Positions 28,859 through 39,905 of a stretch of 64,000 nt of DNA are shown here, one piece after another. Origin of the DNA: Acetobacter papayae JCM 25143 (GTDB lineage: Bacteria > Pseudomonadota > Alphaproteobacteria > Acetobacterales > Acetobacteraceae); contig NZ_BAIN01000004.1 of NCBI RefSeq assembly GCF_000613285.1, forward strand, positions 1-64,000, given 5' to 3'. Position numbers and translations under genes: made by a program. The first letter of the stretch is position 1, and each line of letters starts with the position of its first letter. The notes below the pieces were generated by a model that worked only from the letters and a program-made list of their open reading frames with translations, searched no databases and was not told where the DNA came from.

Positions 28859-30868
28859 CTAGCGCACCTGTATAGTGACGGACGCCGCACGGCCCTGTGC
28901 GTCGATTACGGCCACATGGGCAAAACCCGGCTCGTCTGGCAGCCATGAAGGTGTCAGGCCGGGCAGGGTTGTCAGCAGTTTGTTATTGACCATCCAGCGA
29001 TAAGGCTGTGCGCCCCCCGATGCCTCCAGCCCGATGGGGGTTACTGTGCCATCCTGCCCGAAGCTTTCGATAACCGCTCCATTTGGCGGTGAGAGCACGC
29101 GTGGCTCCTGCTGTTCGGGCAGCACCCGTAGGGAAGGAGCCAGCGGGGCAAGGGCGGGCAGGGGCATGCCGGTGCTGGAAGGCGTGGTGGGCAGCGTATC
29201 CATGATCCGCGCCATGACGGGGGCTGCAATATGCAGCCCGGTTATGCCGGGGCTGGAAGCGCCATCTGGTCGGCCAGCCCAGACAATAACCACCCAGCCG
29301 GATTGTATGCCAGCGGCCCAGGCGTCCCGCTGTCCGTAGGACGTGCCGGTTTTGAAGGCGATGGAGCGTTCAGCGTTACCTTGTGCGGCATCGGGCAAAG
29401 GTGTGCCGCGCAGAATACCAAGAACCTGCCGCGCCACAGCACTGCTGAACAGGCGTGATGGCTGGGCGTTGGGCACAGGCCATGAAACGCTTGGGGGTGT
29501 GCTAAGGCCATCATGTGCGAGCGCATTATAGAGCCGCGCCAGATCAAGCATGCGTATGCCAGCCCCGCCCAGTGCCAGCGCAAGGCTGGGGGTGGCGCCT
29601 CGTGGCAGGCGCAGATCAACGCCGTTATCATGTAGTGTCGCGATGAAATAACGCGCCCCGATCAGGTTGAGCGCTTGCACGGCGGGCAGGTTGTAAGACT
29701 GTTGCAGGGCCGTGCGCACGGTGGTGGTGCCGTGGAAAATGCGGTCATAATTGCGGGGCGCGTAGTTTGCAAAACGCGTTGCACTGTCATGCATAAGCGT
29801 ATCGGGGGCCAGAACGCCCTGCTGGAAAGCCAGCCCGTAGATGAACGGTTTTAATGTGGAGCCCGGCGAGCGCCAGGCCGTTACCATATCCATTGCGCAG
29901 CCGGGACAGCTATTGCCAGCATTGCCTGCCCAAGCGGCAACGCTGGCATCGGGCCGAAGCACAAGCGCTGCCCAGCCGCCGAGGCGTGGGGGCGGGGTTG
30001 CGTGCAAGATACGCAGCACGGTTGCCTGTGTTGTGTGCTCAAGGCTGGTTCTGACAGGGCCACGTGCGCCAGTGTGCCATAGATACGCTAACAGGGAGGG
30101 GGCATCATGCGGGCTATGCGCGGTGCCAATGTGCCACGCCAGACTGTCCGGGCTGGTGGCACCCGTGCGGGCCAGCACAAGGGCAGTTGCCTGCCGCGCG
30201 GCCTGTGGGTGGCGGTCGGGCCGCAGGGTGGTGGGGCGTCTGGGTAGGGCGACCAGCAGGGCCGCTTCCGTTGGGTTTAGATGGGCAGGTTCATGGCCGA
30301 ACCAGAAGAGCGATCCAGCGGTAATGCCTTCTATGGCACCCCCTTCAGGGGCAAGCGTCAGATACAGGTCGAGCACGCCTGTATGGCCGTAACGCCATTC
30401 GAGCTGGAGGGCGCGCAGGGCATCCTGAACCTTGCCGCGCCATGTGTGGCGGTGCGGGGTAAGGAGCCGGGCTGTCTGCATGGCCAGCGTGGAGCCGCCT
30501 GAAACAATATGCCCACGGAAGGCGAGCTGCCCGGCGGCCCGCAGGATGGAAAAGGGGTCCACCCCCGGATGCCACCAGAAGCGCCGGTCCTCGGTTTTGA
30601 GCAGCAGCGCCAGATAGGCCGCATCGACTGCGGCGTGGTTTGTGGTCAGCCGCCAGCTTCCATCCGTGCTGACGCGCCCATCAAGCCGGGTGTGCGTGGC
30701 ATCATACAGAACAAGGGCCTGCGCGTGGGCACGGCGCAGGTCCGGGGGAAATAGGTGGTCGAGTGTCAGGGCCAGAATGCTGCCCACAAGACAGGTCAGC
30801 AGCCCCCCCGCTATAGCCAGACGGAGCCATGAAGGGGGGTGTTTCTGACCGCTTTCAGGGCGGCTCAT
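28859..30868 (-). CDS. pbpC: Penicillin-binding protein 1C (transglycosylase-transpeptidase)
   Basis: 669 residues, somewhat shorter than E. coli PbpC (770). One N-terminal membrane anchor (AIAGGLLTCLVGSILALTL), a GT51 transglycosylase domain with EDRRFWWHPGVD and GGSTLAMQTARLL, a transpeptidase domain with SPGSTLKPF (Ser-x-x-Lys), SYN and KTGTSYG, and the PbpC-specific C-terminal BiPBP domain of roughly 85 residues. Its start codon overlaps the stop of the alpha-2-macroglobulin gene by 14 bases, the conserved pbpC/yfhM pairing thought to couple cell-wall repair with periplasmic defence against proteases. Confidence 0.95.
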   Translation of the reverse strand: MSRPESGQKHPPSWLRLAIAGGLLTCLVGSILALTLDHLFPPDLRRAHAQALVLYDATHTRLDGRVSTDGSWRLTTNHAAVDAAYLALLLKTEDRRFWWHPGVDPFSILRAAGQLAFRGHIVSGGSTLAMQTARLLTPHRHTWRGKVQDALRALQLEWRYGHTGVLDLYLTLAPEGGAIEGITAGSLFWFGHEPAHLNPTEAALLVALPRRPTTLRPDRHPQAARQATALVLARTGATSPDSLAWHIGTAHSPHDAPSLLAYLWHTGARGPVRTSLEHTTQATVLRILHATPPPRLGGWAALVLRPDASVAAWAGNAGNSCPGCAMDMVTAWRSPGSTLKPFIYGLAFQQGVLAPDTLMHDSATRFANYAPRNYDRIFHGTTTVRTALQQSYNLPAVQALNLIGARYFIATLHDNGVDLRLPRGATPSLALALGGAGIRMLDLARLYNALAHDGLSTPPSVSWPVPNAQPSRLFSSAVARQVLGILRGTPLPDAAQGNAERSIAFKTGTSYGQRDAWAAGIQSGWVVIVWAGRPDGASSPGITGLHIAAPVMARIMDTLPTTPSSTGMPLPALAPLAPSLRVLPEQQEPRVLSPPNGAVIESFGQDGTVTPIGLEASGGAQPYRWMVNNKLLTTLPGLTPSWLPDEPGFAHVAVIDAQGRAASVTIQVR

Positions 30869-33800
30869 CGTGGTCGATGGTCGTTGTTCCGGCAGCGGTG
30901 CGGGCGGTCTTGGTGGGCTGGTAGATATCCTGCACCACCGTTTCAGGGCGCAGGAAATGGCCGGGCGTTACGGCCCGCACACTATAGGCAAAACGGAAGG
31001 CACCGGCTGGCAGGGCATTATGGTCCTTGCTATCCGTATCGTCTGTTTCTTCCACGCTATTCGCGTCGATATTGAAGGCGGCGACAAAACGGTCATCCCC
31101 GACTGAAATGGAACGCGCGGCGGTGGTTTGCCCAAGGAAGGGCAGCCCGTTGTCGGTGTCGTCGCTATTTTCGGAACCACCACTGAGCGCACCTTCAATT
31201 TCCCAGCCTGCGGGCAGCATGTCGGTTATGACGCATTGGTGCGGATAGCGGTCTTTTACCGTGCCGTTGATAATCACCACAAAGCGGTCGTTCTGGCGCA
31301 GATAATCGGGGTTAACCGGCTGGCCATCCATGTTCAGGGTGGAAACAGTCAGCGTAAACCCTTTTGATATGGGTTTTGCGGCTTCCTTGGGCGCGCCGTT
31401 TGTCGTGACTGAAAGCCAGAGCGGGGTGCTGCCAGCATTGGTGAGGTATATCCCTGCTGTTCGGCTGGGGTAGGTGTAAAGGCAACCGGCAGGTTCAGAG
31501 GTTCGGGCAGACGCTTGCCGTTGATGGCAATGGCCCGTCCGGCATTTTCATGGTTGAGTGCGCTGGCGGTTTCCAGCAGGTTGACCTTGCTCTGCTCCAA
31601 CAGGTCCGCAGGGTTGGGGGCCAGCGTGGCAAAGCGGTCCACAAGATGTTGCGCCAGTGCCGTATCGCCGCTTTCGGCGGCGACCGCCGCCAGCCCTGTC
31701 AGGTCACGGACATAAATCCAGTATGCTGCGTCAAACGGGTAAGGCTGCCTGATTCTGGGGGGCACAAGGGCTTCGCGCGCAAAGGCAAACACGTCATGGC
31801 CTGCGTTGCGCTGGTTGGCCAGCATCAGCCCGCCCGCCAGATGGCCGAGTGCGAGGGCACTCGCCTTTGTGGCGTTTGCTGCGTCTGAACCCCAGAACAG
31901 AGTGCGTTTCTGGTCGCTTCCACCAAAGATATTGATGTTGTCGTACAGCGCACGCAGGGCTGGTGCATTTGGGCGTCCGGCCTGTGCCAGCACATAAAGC
32001 GCATAGGCGCGGGTATCGGGGGTTATTGTGGTGTCGGTCGTATCGCTGTCAGTGTTGGAGGCATTGGCCTGTTCTGTAGCAAGCCAGTCCAGTGCGCGGT
32101 TGAGAGCGGGTTGGGGCACGGCATAGCCCGCGGTTTTGGCCCGGCTGAGGAAATCAACAAGATAGATCTGTGTTGACGGCAGGGTCCCACCATCGTTCAG
32201 GCGCCAATCGCCAATGCGCCCACCTGCATCCTCGCGGTTGAGCAGTGTCGTGATGGCATTGCGGATAAACGGATCCACTCCCCCTTCGACCAGCTCCGCG
32301 CCCAGATGTTCATGCCCTTTGAAGGACAGCAGGGCGCGCGCGGTAGAGGCAAGGTTTTCCGATGATCCCCATGAAATATCCTGCAGGGATTGCAAAAGCC
32401 CGATCGTGTCCACGCCATTCACGCCGGTATAGCTGAGTGTCAGCGTGGCACCGGGCTCGAAATCCGCCAGCAGGTTGGGGGGGAGCGTATAGGACTCTCC
32501 GGGTGCCTGCTGGTGGGTCAGCGAGCGTGTCATGGGCAGGTGGCCTGCGCGCACCTGAATATCCCACGCGCGGGTTAGCAGGGTATGGCCGCTGGCATCA
32601 TGCAGTGTTGCGGTAATATGGGCGATGCCCGGTGCCTGCGCGCTTAATGTGGTGGGGAAACTTTTGCGGGTTCCCTTTGTCAGATCAGCCGCGAAGTCAT
32701 GCGCGCCGGTGAGTGTTACAGGCCCATCAGCCTTGAGGCTGACGGTGTAATGCCCGGTGGCGCCGTCTGTATTTACTAGAGAGACAAGGCTGGTGGCGGT
32801 ATCGCCCGGCGCAAGAAAGCGTGGCAGCGTTATTTCTGTAAAGACAGGGTCGCGCACGATGGTTTCTGCACTGCCGGTGCCAACGGCATCATCACGCCAT
32901 GCGGTGGCCATCAGGTCCAGCGTGCCTTCAAAGTCCGGTACATCCAGCGTGACGACAGCATGGCCGCTGGCATCAGCGTGACCTCGCCAGAAAAAAGCGA
33001 GACCACGCGGGTAGATGTCACGGCCAGCGCACTACCCTGACCACCCCCTTCATCCCCACCTTCGTGGATGGCGCCGGCAAGGCCGGAGGGAGTGAGCAGG
33101 TGTGCATACGTGTCTGTCACATCAATGGCCAATGCCTGCTGGCCATAAAGAGATTTGAAGATATCGGGCTGTTTCCAGTCTGTCAGTCCGATAATACCCT
33201 TGTCCACGGCGGCGAGCGTCAGGTGCAGGGGGCCTGTCTGCCCCCCTTTGATGGTTACGGGGATGCTCAGCTTCGTGCGGGACCGCACGACGTCCGGAGC
33301 CTTGAGCGAAACCGACAGGCGGTGTGCGGACTGATCCGTGCCGATATAGGCCAGCCCCACAGCGCGAATTGGCTCATGTGCCCGCGCAGGAGCGTCAAGC
33401 GGGCGGTAGAGTGTTGCCAGCACATAAGCGCCGCCGGGCCAGTCGGCTCCGGCCTGCACGGGAATATCCGCACCACCCTGCGGGATATCGAGCGTGCGGA
33501 TGCTCTCGATATGATCCGTTGCGACAATAACCTGTGCTTTCCCGGCAAAGGGGGCCTCGATATGCACAGACGTACTGCCGTTGGGGGCGATGGTTGTCTC
33601 TTTGGGCGTAACGGTCAGGCGGTCGGGTGCGTTGGTCTGGCTGTTATCGGCCGACCACCAGCCGACATAGAACTTCCGCGAGCTTGAAACGCCTGTTGCC
33701 GGGTCGGTTACAACCAGCAGATAGCGTGCGGGGGCGAGAGACAGGGACAGGCTGGCGCGACCATTTTCCGCGGTGCTGGTGGTGCCATGCTGAACCGGCT

Positions 33801-35841
33801 CATCAATCACATGCTCATGAAAACTCCAGCGTCCGGCATCGTAAATCCAGTCATAAACGACGTTTTCGCGTGCGATGTTCCACGCAAGGTTCTTGATGGC
33901 CACGGGTTTGTCGTCTGGCCCGAGGGTGACAATATCCGCCGGAACAGACTGTGTTTCGCCACTTGAGCCGCTGTCCTGAGTGCTGATCCCGATAATGGGT
34001 TGTGTGCGGGCCAGCGGTAGCGAGAGGGTCTGTTTAACGGCGCGGCCTGTCGGCTCGAAAAGCGAGGCCTCTATGACTGCGCTCAGGGGGCGGTTCTGCC
34101 CGGAGGGAAGGTTAGGGGTAACGGAAAAGGTCGTATTGCCCTGATCGTCGGTGTCGGGCACGGCCAGTTTCTGGTTGTTTTCATCGAGTGTCTGCGTGCA
34201 CAGGCCAAAGGTGTAACCACTCAGGCCGGGCAGGGGCGTGGTGTCGGCAATGATTTTGACCCAGCCTTCGCCGTGTAGTCCGGTGGCAGGGGCTCCGTAC
34301 AGGTAACGTCCGGTGAGTTGAACATCCAGCTCACCAGTGGCCGGGAATGTCTTGGCACTGCTTGTGAGCGTGGTTTCCAGTGTCTGCGGCACAAAATCCT
34401 GCACCGAGAACGAGGCCCCGCCGATGGAGGGAGAGGTCGGGTCCGCATAGGCGGAGAGCGACCATGTGCCATGGGGGGCACTGCTGGCGAGCGTTTCCGT
34501 GGTGACAAAACCACCTCCGGCCCGTGCAGGCAGTGTTATGCGCTGGGCTTCAACGCCGTCAGGCCGTGTCAGGACAAGGACAAGCGGCTGGTTTGAAAGC
34601 GCGTTGCCTTTCTGGTCACGTAGCAAGGCTGTGACGTTTACGGTTTCACCCGGGCGGTACAGGCCACGGTCCGTAACCAGCACCGCCTGCTGTGCGCCGG
34701 GAGCCGGATGCCCGGCGGAGCCGTGGTCAGAAAAATCGAACCAGGACTGGTTGACCTGTAGCATTGCAAAATCGCCCTCAGCCCCCTGCGCCATGACAGA
34801 GACAGGGGCCAGAGCCTGCTGGCCGCGTAGTAGCCCGGGGGCGAACACGGCCTGCCCGCTGCTGTCGGTGGTGAGCTGGCCCAGTTCGTCGCCATTCTGG
34901 GCTATGAGCGAGACAGCGATGCCGGACAGAAGTTTTGCTGTTGCAAGTGAGCGGACAAAAACATGCAGCCCGTCATGTCCCTGAATGGCAGACAGGCCGA
35001 TATCGGAGACATTGACCCAGTGCATTGCGAGTTCGTCACTATCCATGTCGGACTGGGTCGTGGTGAGCAGAATGCTTTTTTCTGCCGGTGTGGCGGCGTT
35101 TTCCGCTGTGACAAGATACAGGCCGGATTGTTTGCCCTGCACTACTCCTGCGAGCGGGAAAGCGGTTGTAACGGTTTTGTTGTGGTCGTTTCTGATATCC
35201 AGCACACCAGCCCAGACGCGGGTAAGCTGCGCATTGTGTAGGGACTGGAACTCCCATGAAGACATGGAGGTGGCGGACAGGTCGATCCGGGGGCCGTTAT
35301 CGGTTGTTCCGCTCATGCGCAGGGAGGACGCCTTGGGCAGACGCCATACGACAATACGTGCACGATCCATGTTGACGCTCTGCACATCGACCCCTGCGGC
35401 GGTCAGGCGCGGCAGGATATAGCCATTTCCTGTCAGGGCCAGTTGCGGCATGCGGTCGCCCGTGGCAACGGACACGTGGACAGGTACAGCCAGTTTGCCG
35501 CCCTCCATGTCGCGCAGGCCGGGGGAAAGGGCGATCTGGTAGCGTGTGTTCCAGCCCAGCCCCCCAAGGCACAGATCTGTACCACTGACCCGTACATCGG
35601 GTTTGAAGCTGGGGGTCAGGGTCAGGTGGTCGGCGTATTGCGGGGCGGCTGCGCTGTCCAGAGGCTGGTCAAAGCGCAGGCAGGCCTCTGGCGTATCTCC
35701 ACCCGTGTTGAGGGTAAGGCGCTGGAAGTTCAGCCGGGGTGAGCCGGGCATATCAGGTGGTGTGGGTGTTTTTGCGGCACACAGGGGCGTTGCAAGGTAG
35801 GCAGTTGCCAGAACGATCAGGGCAGTCTGCTGTAGTTTCAT
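30855..35841 (-). CDS. yfhM: Bacterial alpha-2-macroglobulin, YfhM/MG family, apparently lacking the thioester (two frameshifts)
   Basis: About 1660 residues, matching the E. coli YfhM length. ATG 35841-35839 (MKLQQTALIVLATAYL) gives a signal peptide; an earlier in-frame ATG (35892) would add 17 unlikely residues. MG domains are followed by a bait-like region, the A2M domain (TEITLPRFLAPGDTATSLV), a terpenoid-cyclase-like helical domain and a receptor-like C-terminal domain. Shifts near 32976 (one G, SGEVTLDASGHAVVTL) and 31453 (one C, GYTLTNAGSTPLWLSV). Where a thioester Cys-x-Glu-Gln is expected, the sequence reads ISWGSSENLAS in an uninterrupted frame. Periplasmic protease trap; cotranscribed with pbpC. 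Confidence 0.9.
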
Positions 35842-36212
35842 GTGGCGTGCGCTTCCCGTGGTAGCCGGATGGCTGACTGGAGCCACCTTCAAAATAAGGG
35901 GCGATACTAATCGCGCCAGTGGAAATGGTAAAACAAATTGTTTCTGGCAAATGATTTTCTGTTTTTACTATTCTTTAATCTGCCCAGCGCATAGTCGCCT
36001 GCCCGGATTGCGTAATACACGCAGTATTGCCAGTAGGGTGCAGCCCATGGCGGCGTGCCCGCCTGCCTGCCAGATATGCACGCCAGCGGCCAAATTTTGT
36101 GTTTCCCCGCGTATGGTGTGTGGCACTATGGCCGCCGGTCAGGAAAAGACCCGATAAAATCAGTCTGTTCTCAACAGGAGCCGGATTGAGTAAAAATTTC
36201 AGGGAGATGATC
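35842..36212. other. Intergenic region between yfhM and the molybdate-binding protein gene
   Basis: A 371-base divergent gap, AT-rich near 35900-35990. It must contain promoters for both flanking units. One short inverted repeat AATAC-ACGCA-GTATT is seen around 36012-36026. No supported gene: the open frames here lack ribosome binding sites and recognisable content. Confidence 0.5.
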
Positions 36213-36410
36213 ATGAAACTGAGCGCGCGCAACCAGATCAAAGGCACCGTCGTTAAAATTGAAAAAGGGGCCACGACATCGCATGTCAGTATCGAAATCG
36301 GCGGCGGGGTAGTGCTCATGGCGTCCATCACCAATGAAGCCGTGGCCGATCTCGCCCTGACACAAGGCGCTTCCGCTTATGCCGTTATCAAGCATCGGAT
36401 GTCATGGTAG
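36213..36410 (+). CDS. Molbindin-like TOBE/Mop protein
   Basis: 65 residues from ATG 36213; AGGGA (36201-36205) is well placed for it, while the ATG at 36207 is too close. The whole protein is one Mop/TOBE domain: MKLSARNQIKGTVVKIEKG, HVSIEIGGG and SITNEAVADLALTQGASAYAVIK with the classical SARNQ and VKIEKGA motifs. Molbindins oligomerise and store or buffer molybdate in the cytoplasm. It fits the following molybdenum-cofactor and formate dehydrogenase genes. Confidence 0.9.
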   Translation: MKLSARNQIKGTVVKIEKGATTSHVSIEIGGGVVLMASITNEAVADLALTQGASAYAVIKHRMSW

Positions 36411-36472
36411 GGGTTGAGTAAGGCTTACGGTCTCTGACAGGCTGCATAAGTCAGGTGAATATCCGGTGATGT

Positions 36473-37390
36473 TCACCACCCCTCATCCCATTCGGGCCTA
36501 CCCCTGAAATAATCGGCCAGAAAATCCGATAATACCCGCACTTTCAGTGCAAGATGGCGGGCAGGCGGGTAGAGCGCATGCACGCCCAGAGGTGGGGCCT
36601 GCGCATCCAGCAAGAGGGGAACCAGCCTGCCTTCGCGCAGTTTTGGCCCGGCAATAAAGCTGGGCAGTAGTGCCACGCCCAGTCCGCGTTCAGCCGCCAT
36701 GAGACAGGCCTCGCCATTGGAAAGGGTAATCCGCCCCGTAACAGGAATGGTGATGGACTGGCCCGATACCGTATTGCGGAATGGCCAGCTATAGGGGTTA
36801 CGGAAATTGGTGTCGATAATGCATTCGTGGTGCGTCAGGTCTTCGGGTGTTGTGGGGGTGCCATGCGCTTCGAGATAGGCGGGAGAGGCAACCATGACAA
36901 TTCGGGCATCACAAAGCCTGCGGGCAATCAGGCTGCTGTCTGATAACTGGCCAATGCGCACGGCAAGGTCAAAGCCATCCTCGACCAGATCAGCCAGACG
37001 GTCGGAAAAACTGACATCGAATTTCAGGGTCGGGTAGCGTTCGGCAAAGTCCAGCAGGGCGGGCATGAGTTGGGCGGAGCCGAACGACATGGGAGCCGTT
37101 ATGCGTAGGCGGCCGGAGGGTGCGCCGCTGGTGTTGCGTATGGAGGCATCCAGCTCATCACGCTGTTCGAGCAGAACTTTGATACGCTCGTAATAAACCT
37201 GCCCGATTTCCGTTGGGGACAGAGCCCGGGTGGTGCGTTTGATAAGCTGGACACCCAGATCGGTTTCAAGCCGGGACAGCATTTTGGAGGCCTGACCGCT
37301 GCTGACCCCCATGCGCTCGGACGCCGCGACGAAACTCCCTGTTTCGAGAACGGAGACGAACAGACGGTCCAGACTGATGCGGTCAACCAT
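36473..37390 (-). CDS. LysR-family transcriptional regulator
   Basis: 305 residues. Helix-turn-helix DRLFVSVLETGSFVAASERM, GVSSGQASKMLSRLETDLGVQL; ligand domain with SGRLRITAPMSFG and the CrgA-like HHECI segment near residue 190. It belongs to the large AaeR/CrgA-like subgroup that often controls neighbouring quinone or aldehyde detoxification genes. It is 10 bases downstream of a hydrolase gene on the same strand and probably cotranscribed with that gene and the glutathionyl-hydroquinone reductase gene, suggesting it senses a quinone or electrophile. Confidence 0.9.
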   Translation of the reverse strand: MVDRISLDRLFVSVLETGSFVAASERMGVSSGQASKMLSRLETDLGVQLIKRTTRALSPTEIGQVYYERIKVLLEQRDELDASIRNTSGAPSGRLRITAPMSFGSAQLMPALLDFAERYPTLKFDVSFSDRLADLVEDGFDLAVRIGQLSDSSLIARRLCDARIVMVASPAYLEAHGTPTTPEDLTHHECIIDTNFRNPYSWPFRNTVSGQSITIPVTGRITLSNGEACLMAAERGLGVALLPSFIAGPKLREGRLVPLLLDAQAPPLGVHALYPPARHLALKVRVLSDFLADYFRGRPEWDEGW

Positions 37391-37399
37391 ACATGGCCC

Positions 37400-38028
37400 C
37401 TAGGCTAAAGGCTCCGCTGATGCCGGAGGCAGGCAAGTGTGAATGAAGGCGGCCGCCTGCGCAACGCCCTCTGCGGAGAGTGTATGCTCAACACCGGGCA
37501 GGATAACGGTTTTGACGGCTACCTCTGCCTGCTCCAGCGCCTGTGCTGCGCGGGAGGCCTCCCTTACCGGCATGATGGGGTCCGCATCGCCATGCACCAG
37601 CAATACGGGGGTATGCAGGGCTGGCGTGTAAGGGAGTGGTGAGGCCAGACGGCCAGAAAACGCCACCACTCCGGCCACGGGCCAGCGGCCGGAAACAACC
37701 GCGTCCAGCGCCATGATCGAACCTTGTGAAAACCCGACCAGCACCACGCGCTCTGGCTGACCCGCCAGACCGGCATCATCCATGCAGGCCAGCAGGGTCG
37801 TATCAAACGCGGCGCGGGCCGAGGCAACCCGTTCTGCCCTGTTGGTGTCTGTCACACCCTGAATGCTGAACCATTGCCGCCCCATTGGGGCATGGTCAAA
37901 GGCAAAGGGCGCATCGGGGGCTGCAAAGGCAAGGTCTGGTCTCTGGGTGGACCATTGCCGGATAACGGGGGCAAAAGCAGCCCCGTGGCTGCCAACACCG
38001 TGGAGCAGAATGATAAGCCGCGGCTCAT
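37400..38028 (-). CDS. Alpha/beta hydrolase, carboxylesterase/phospholipase type (frameshift near start)
   Basis: About 209 residues. The start ATG 38028-38026 overlaps the TGA of the upstream gene (ATGA). One base is missing near 38017, only four codons in; afterwards the frame reads LIILLHGVGSHGAAFAPVI (oxyanion region), LVGFSQGSIMALDAV (GxSxG nucleophile), LVHGDADPIMPV (Asp) and PGVEHTLS (His). These are the triad of YpfH/Abhydrolase_2 esterases. It lies in an operon with glutathionyl-hydroquinone reductase and a LysR regulator. Confidence 0.8.
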
Positions 38029-39020
38029 GGCTGATAGCCCTTTCCGCGTGCCGTAGGGCTTAGATAGTGTGCCCAGGCAAGATCAGGCCCGAGCGGGACG
38101 ATGGTGGTGGGGTTGAGGGCTTTGATCGAGTAATAGCCTGTTTTGATATGATCGAGGTTAACTGTTTCCGCAACGCCGGGCACCGCCAGCATGCGCTCAA
38201 GGTGGCGGCTGAGAGCTGGGTAATCCGCGATCCGTCGGCGGTTGCATTTGAAAAGCCCATGATAGGCGGCATCAAAACGCACCAGTGTGACAAACAGACG
38301 GATATCGGTTTCCGTCAGTGTGTTGCCCACAAGCCAGCCATCGTGCTGGCTCAGTCGGGCTTCGAGCGTGTCGAGCATGCCAAAGACATCCAGAAAGGCC
38401 TCGTCATACGCTTCCTGCGTTGTGGCGAACCCGGCGCGGTAAACCCCGTTGTTAAGACGCTGGTAGAGGCTGTCGTTCAGGGTATCGATCTGGGGTTGCA
38501 GGGCTATGGGGTACAGATCGTATTCAGCCGAGGCCAGAGCCCCAAAACCGGCATTGAACATGCGGACAATATCGGCGGACTCGTTGTTGACGATGGTGCG
38601 GGTTTTCTTGTCCCACAGCACCGGCACGGTTGCGCGGCCGGTAAAATGCGGGTCTGCACGGGTATAGAGCTCATGTATCCACGTGGCGCCATTGAGTGTG
38701 TCTTGGTCGGCCCCCGGATAATCGCCAAAGCGCCAGCCCTGATCGGTCAGGAACGGTTCCACCACAGACAGGGACACGCTCTCTTGCAGCCCTTTCAGCC
38801 TGCGTGCGATCAGTGTGCGCGAGGCCCATGGGCAGATTAGCGCCACATACAGGTGGTAGCGGTCTTTTTCGGCGGTAAACCCACCCGTACCGGTCGGACC
38901 GGGGCGTCCGTCCGGTGTTACCCAGTTTCGGAAGGATGAGGTCTGGCGGACAAAACCGCCCTTTGCATCCTTGTTCTGCACGGGTTGCCAGTTTTCAACC
39001 CATTTTCCATCCACGAGCAT
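38025..39020 (-). CDS. yqjG: Glutathionyl-hydroquinone reductase, YqjG/ECM4/PcpF family
   Basis: 331 residues, the normal size of this xi-class glutathione transferase family. The catalytic Cys lies in VALICPWASRTLIARRLKG (C-P-W-A). The family's FVRQTSSFRNWV start, HLYVALICPWA and YLNxD-like NLDHIKTGYY ending are all present. These enzymes reductively remove glutathione from glutathionyl-(hydro)quinones. It is the first gene of the unit; the following hydrolase starts on its stop codon (ATGA). Confidence 0.9.
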   Translation of the reverse strand: MLVDGKWVENWQPVQNKDAKGGFVRQTSSFRNWVTPDGRPGPTGTGGFTAEKDRYHLYVALICPWASRTLIARRLKGLQESVSLSVVEPFLTDQGWRFGDYPGADQDTLNGATWIHELYTRADPHFTGRATVPVLWDKKTRTIVNNESADIVRMFNAGFGALASAEYDLYPIALQPQIDTLNDSLYQRLNNGVYRAGFATTQEAYDEAFLDVFGMLDTLEARLSQHDGWLVGNTLTETDIRLFVTLVRFDAAYHGLFKCNRRRIADYPALSRHLERMLAVPGVAETVNLDHIKTGYYSIKALNPTTIVPLGPDLAWAHYLSPTARGKGYQP

Positions 39021-39264
39021 AGGGGGCCTCTGTTCCTGTATTGGGGGACCATATGGCTGAAACGGCCCTGAAGGACTTGTGTTTCAGGCGCATACTGTAT
39101 GAACCCCTGTGTAGGCTCTCCTGCCTGTGCTGAGTATCGGGGCGAATGGCACTGCATTTCTTCCGTAAAGGAATGAATGGGGGTGGCCACATCCTGCCGA
39201 TGAAAGGGCATGCAATCAGTGTTCAGGTGGGATAAAAGGTTTTCAGAAAACAAAGGGCCATTCA

Positions 39265-39905
39265 ATGAACACCGGATGCGCATCACTGTCGGGTCTGAGC
39301 GCACCATTGTTCGGGCTTGTGCTGACTGGGGGGCAGAGTCAGCGCATGGGCACGGACAAGGCCGCCCTGCCATATGCGGGCCAGCCGCAGCTTGTGCGGG
39401 CGTTTACCCTGCTGAGCCCGCGGGTGGCATCCTGTTTTGTCTCGTTGCGTGAGGCGCAGCGTAACGACCCGTTGCGGCGGCACTATCCTGCCATTGTCGA
39501 TACGCTGGAGGGGTGTGGGCCTATTGCGGGGCTTGTTGCGGCCCATACGGCGTATCCTGACGCGGCGTGGCTGGTGCTGGCTTGTGATATGCCACTGATG
39601 GACGGTGCCAGCTTGATGTGCTGATCGCGCAGCGCGCGCCCCGCTACCATGCGGTAGCGTTCAGGAGTGAGCATGATGGCCTGCCCGAACCATTCTGCAC
39701 GATCTGGGAACCTGTGGCCCTTGAGCTGCTGGGTCAGCAGGTGGCGGCGGGCAGGCTGAGCCCGCGCCGGGTGCTGGTGGGGGAGGCCACACGGGTTGTA
39801 CCAGCCCCTAGCCCCGTGGTGCTGCATAATGTCAATACCGGGCAGGAGCGTGAAAGAGCCGTGGAGATGATGAACACCATGCGGAATGTAGCCAGAAATG
39901 GGTGA
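39265..39905 (+). CDS. mobA: Molybdenum cofactor guanylyltransferase MobA (frameshifted)
   Basis: About 213 residues from ATG 39265. The nucleotide-binding motif is LVLTGGQSQRMGTDKAAL, followed by GCGPIAGLVAA and LACDMPLMD (metal-binding Asp). One G is missing near 39617 (SLDVLIAQRAPRY after repair), then EPFCTIWEP and the end at 39905. MobA attaches GMP to molybdopterin, giving the bis-MGD needed by the formate dehydrogenase encoded downstream. It overlaps fdhD by 8 bases. Confidence 0.9.

Noticed and set aside
30858-31106. Plus-strand open frames within pbpC and yfhM
   Set aside because: Antisense shadows of well-supported genes in GC-rich DNA.
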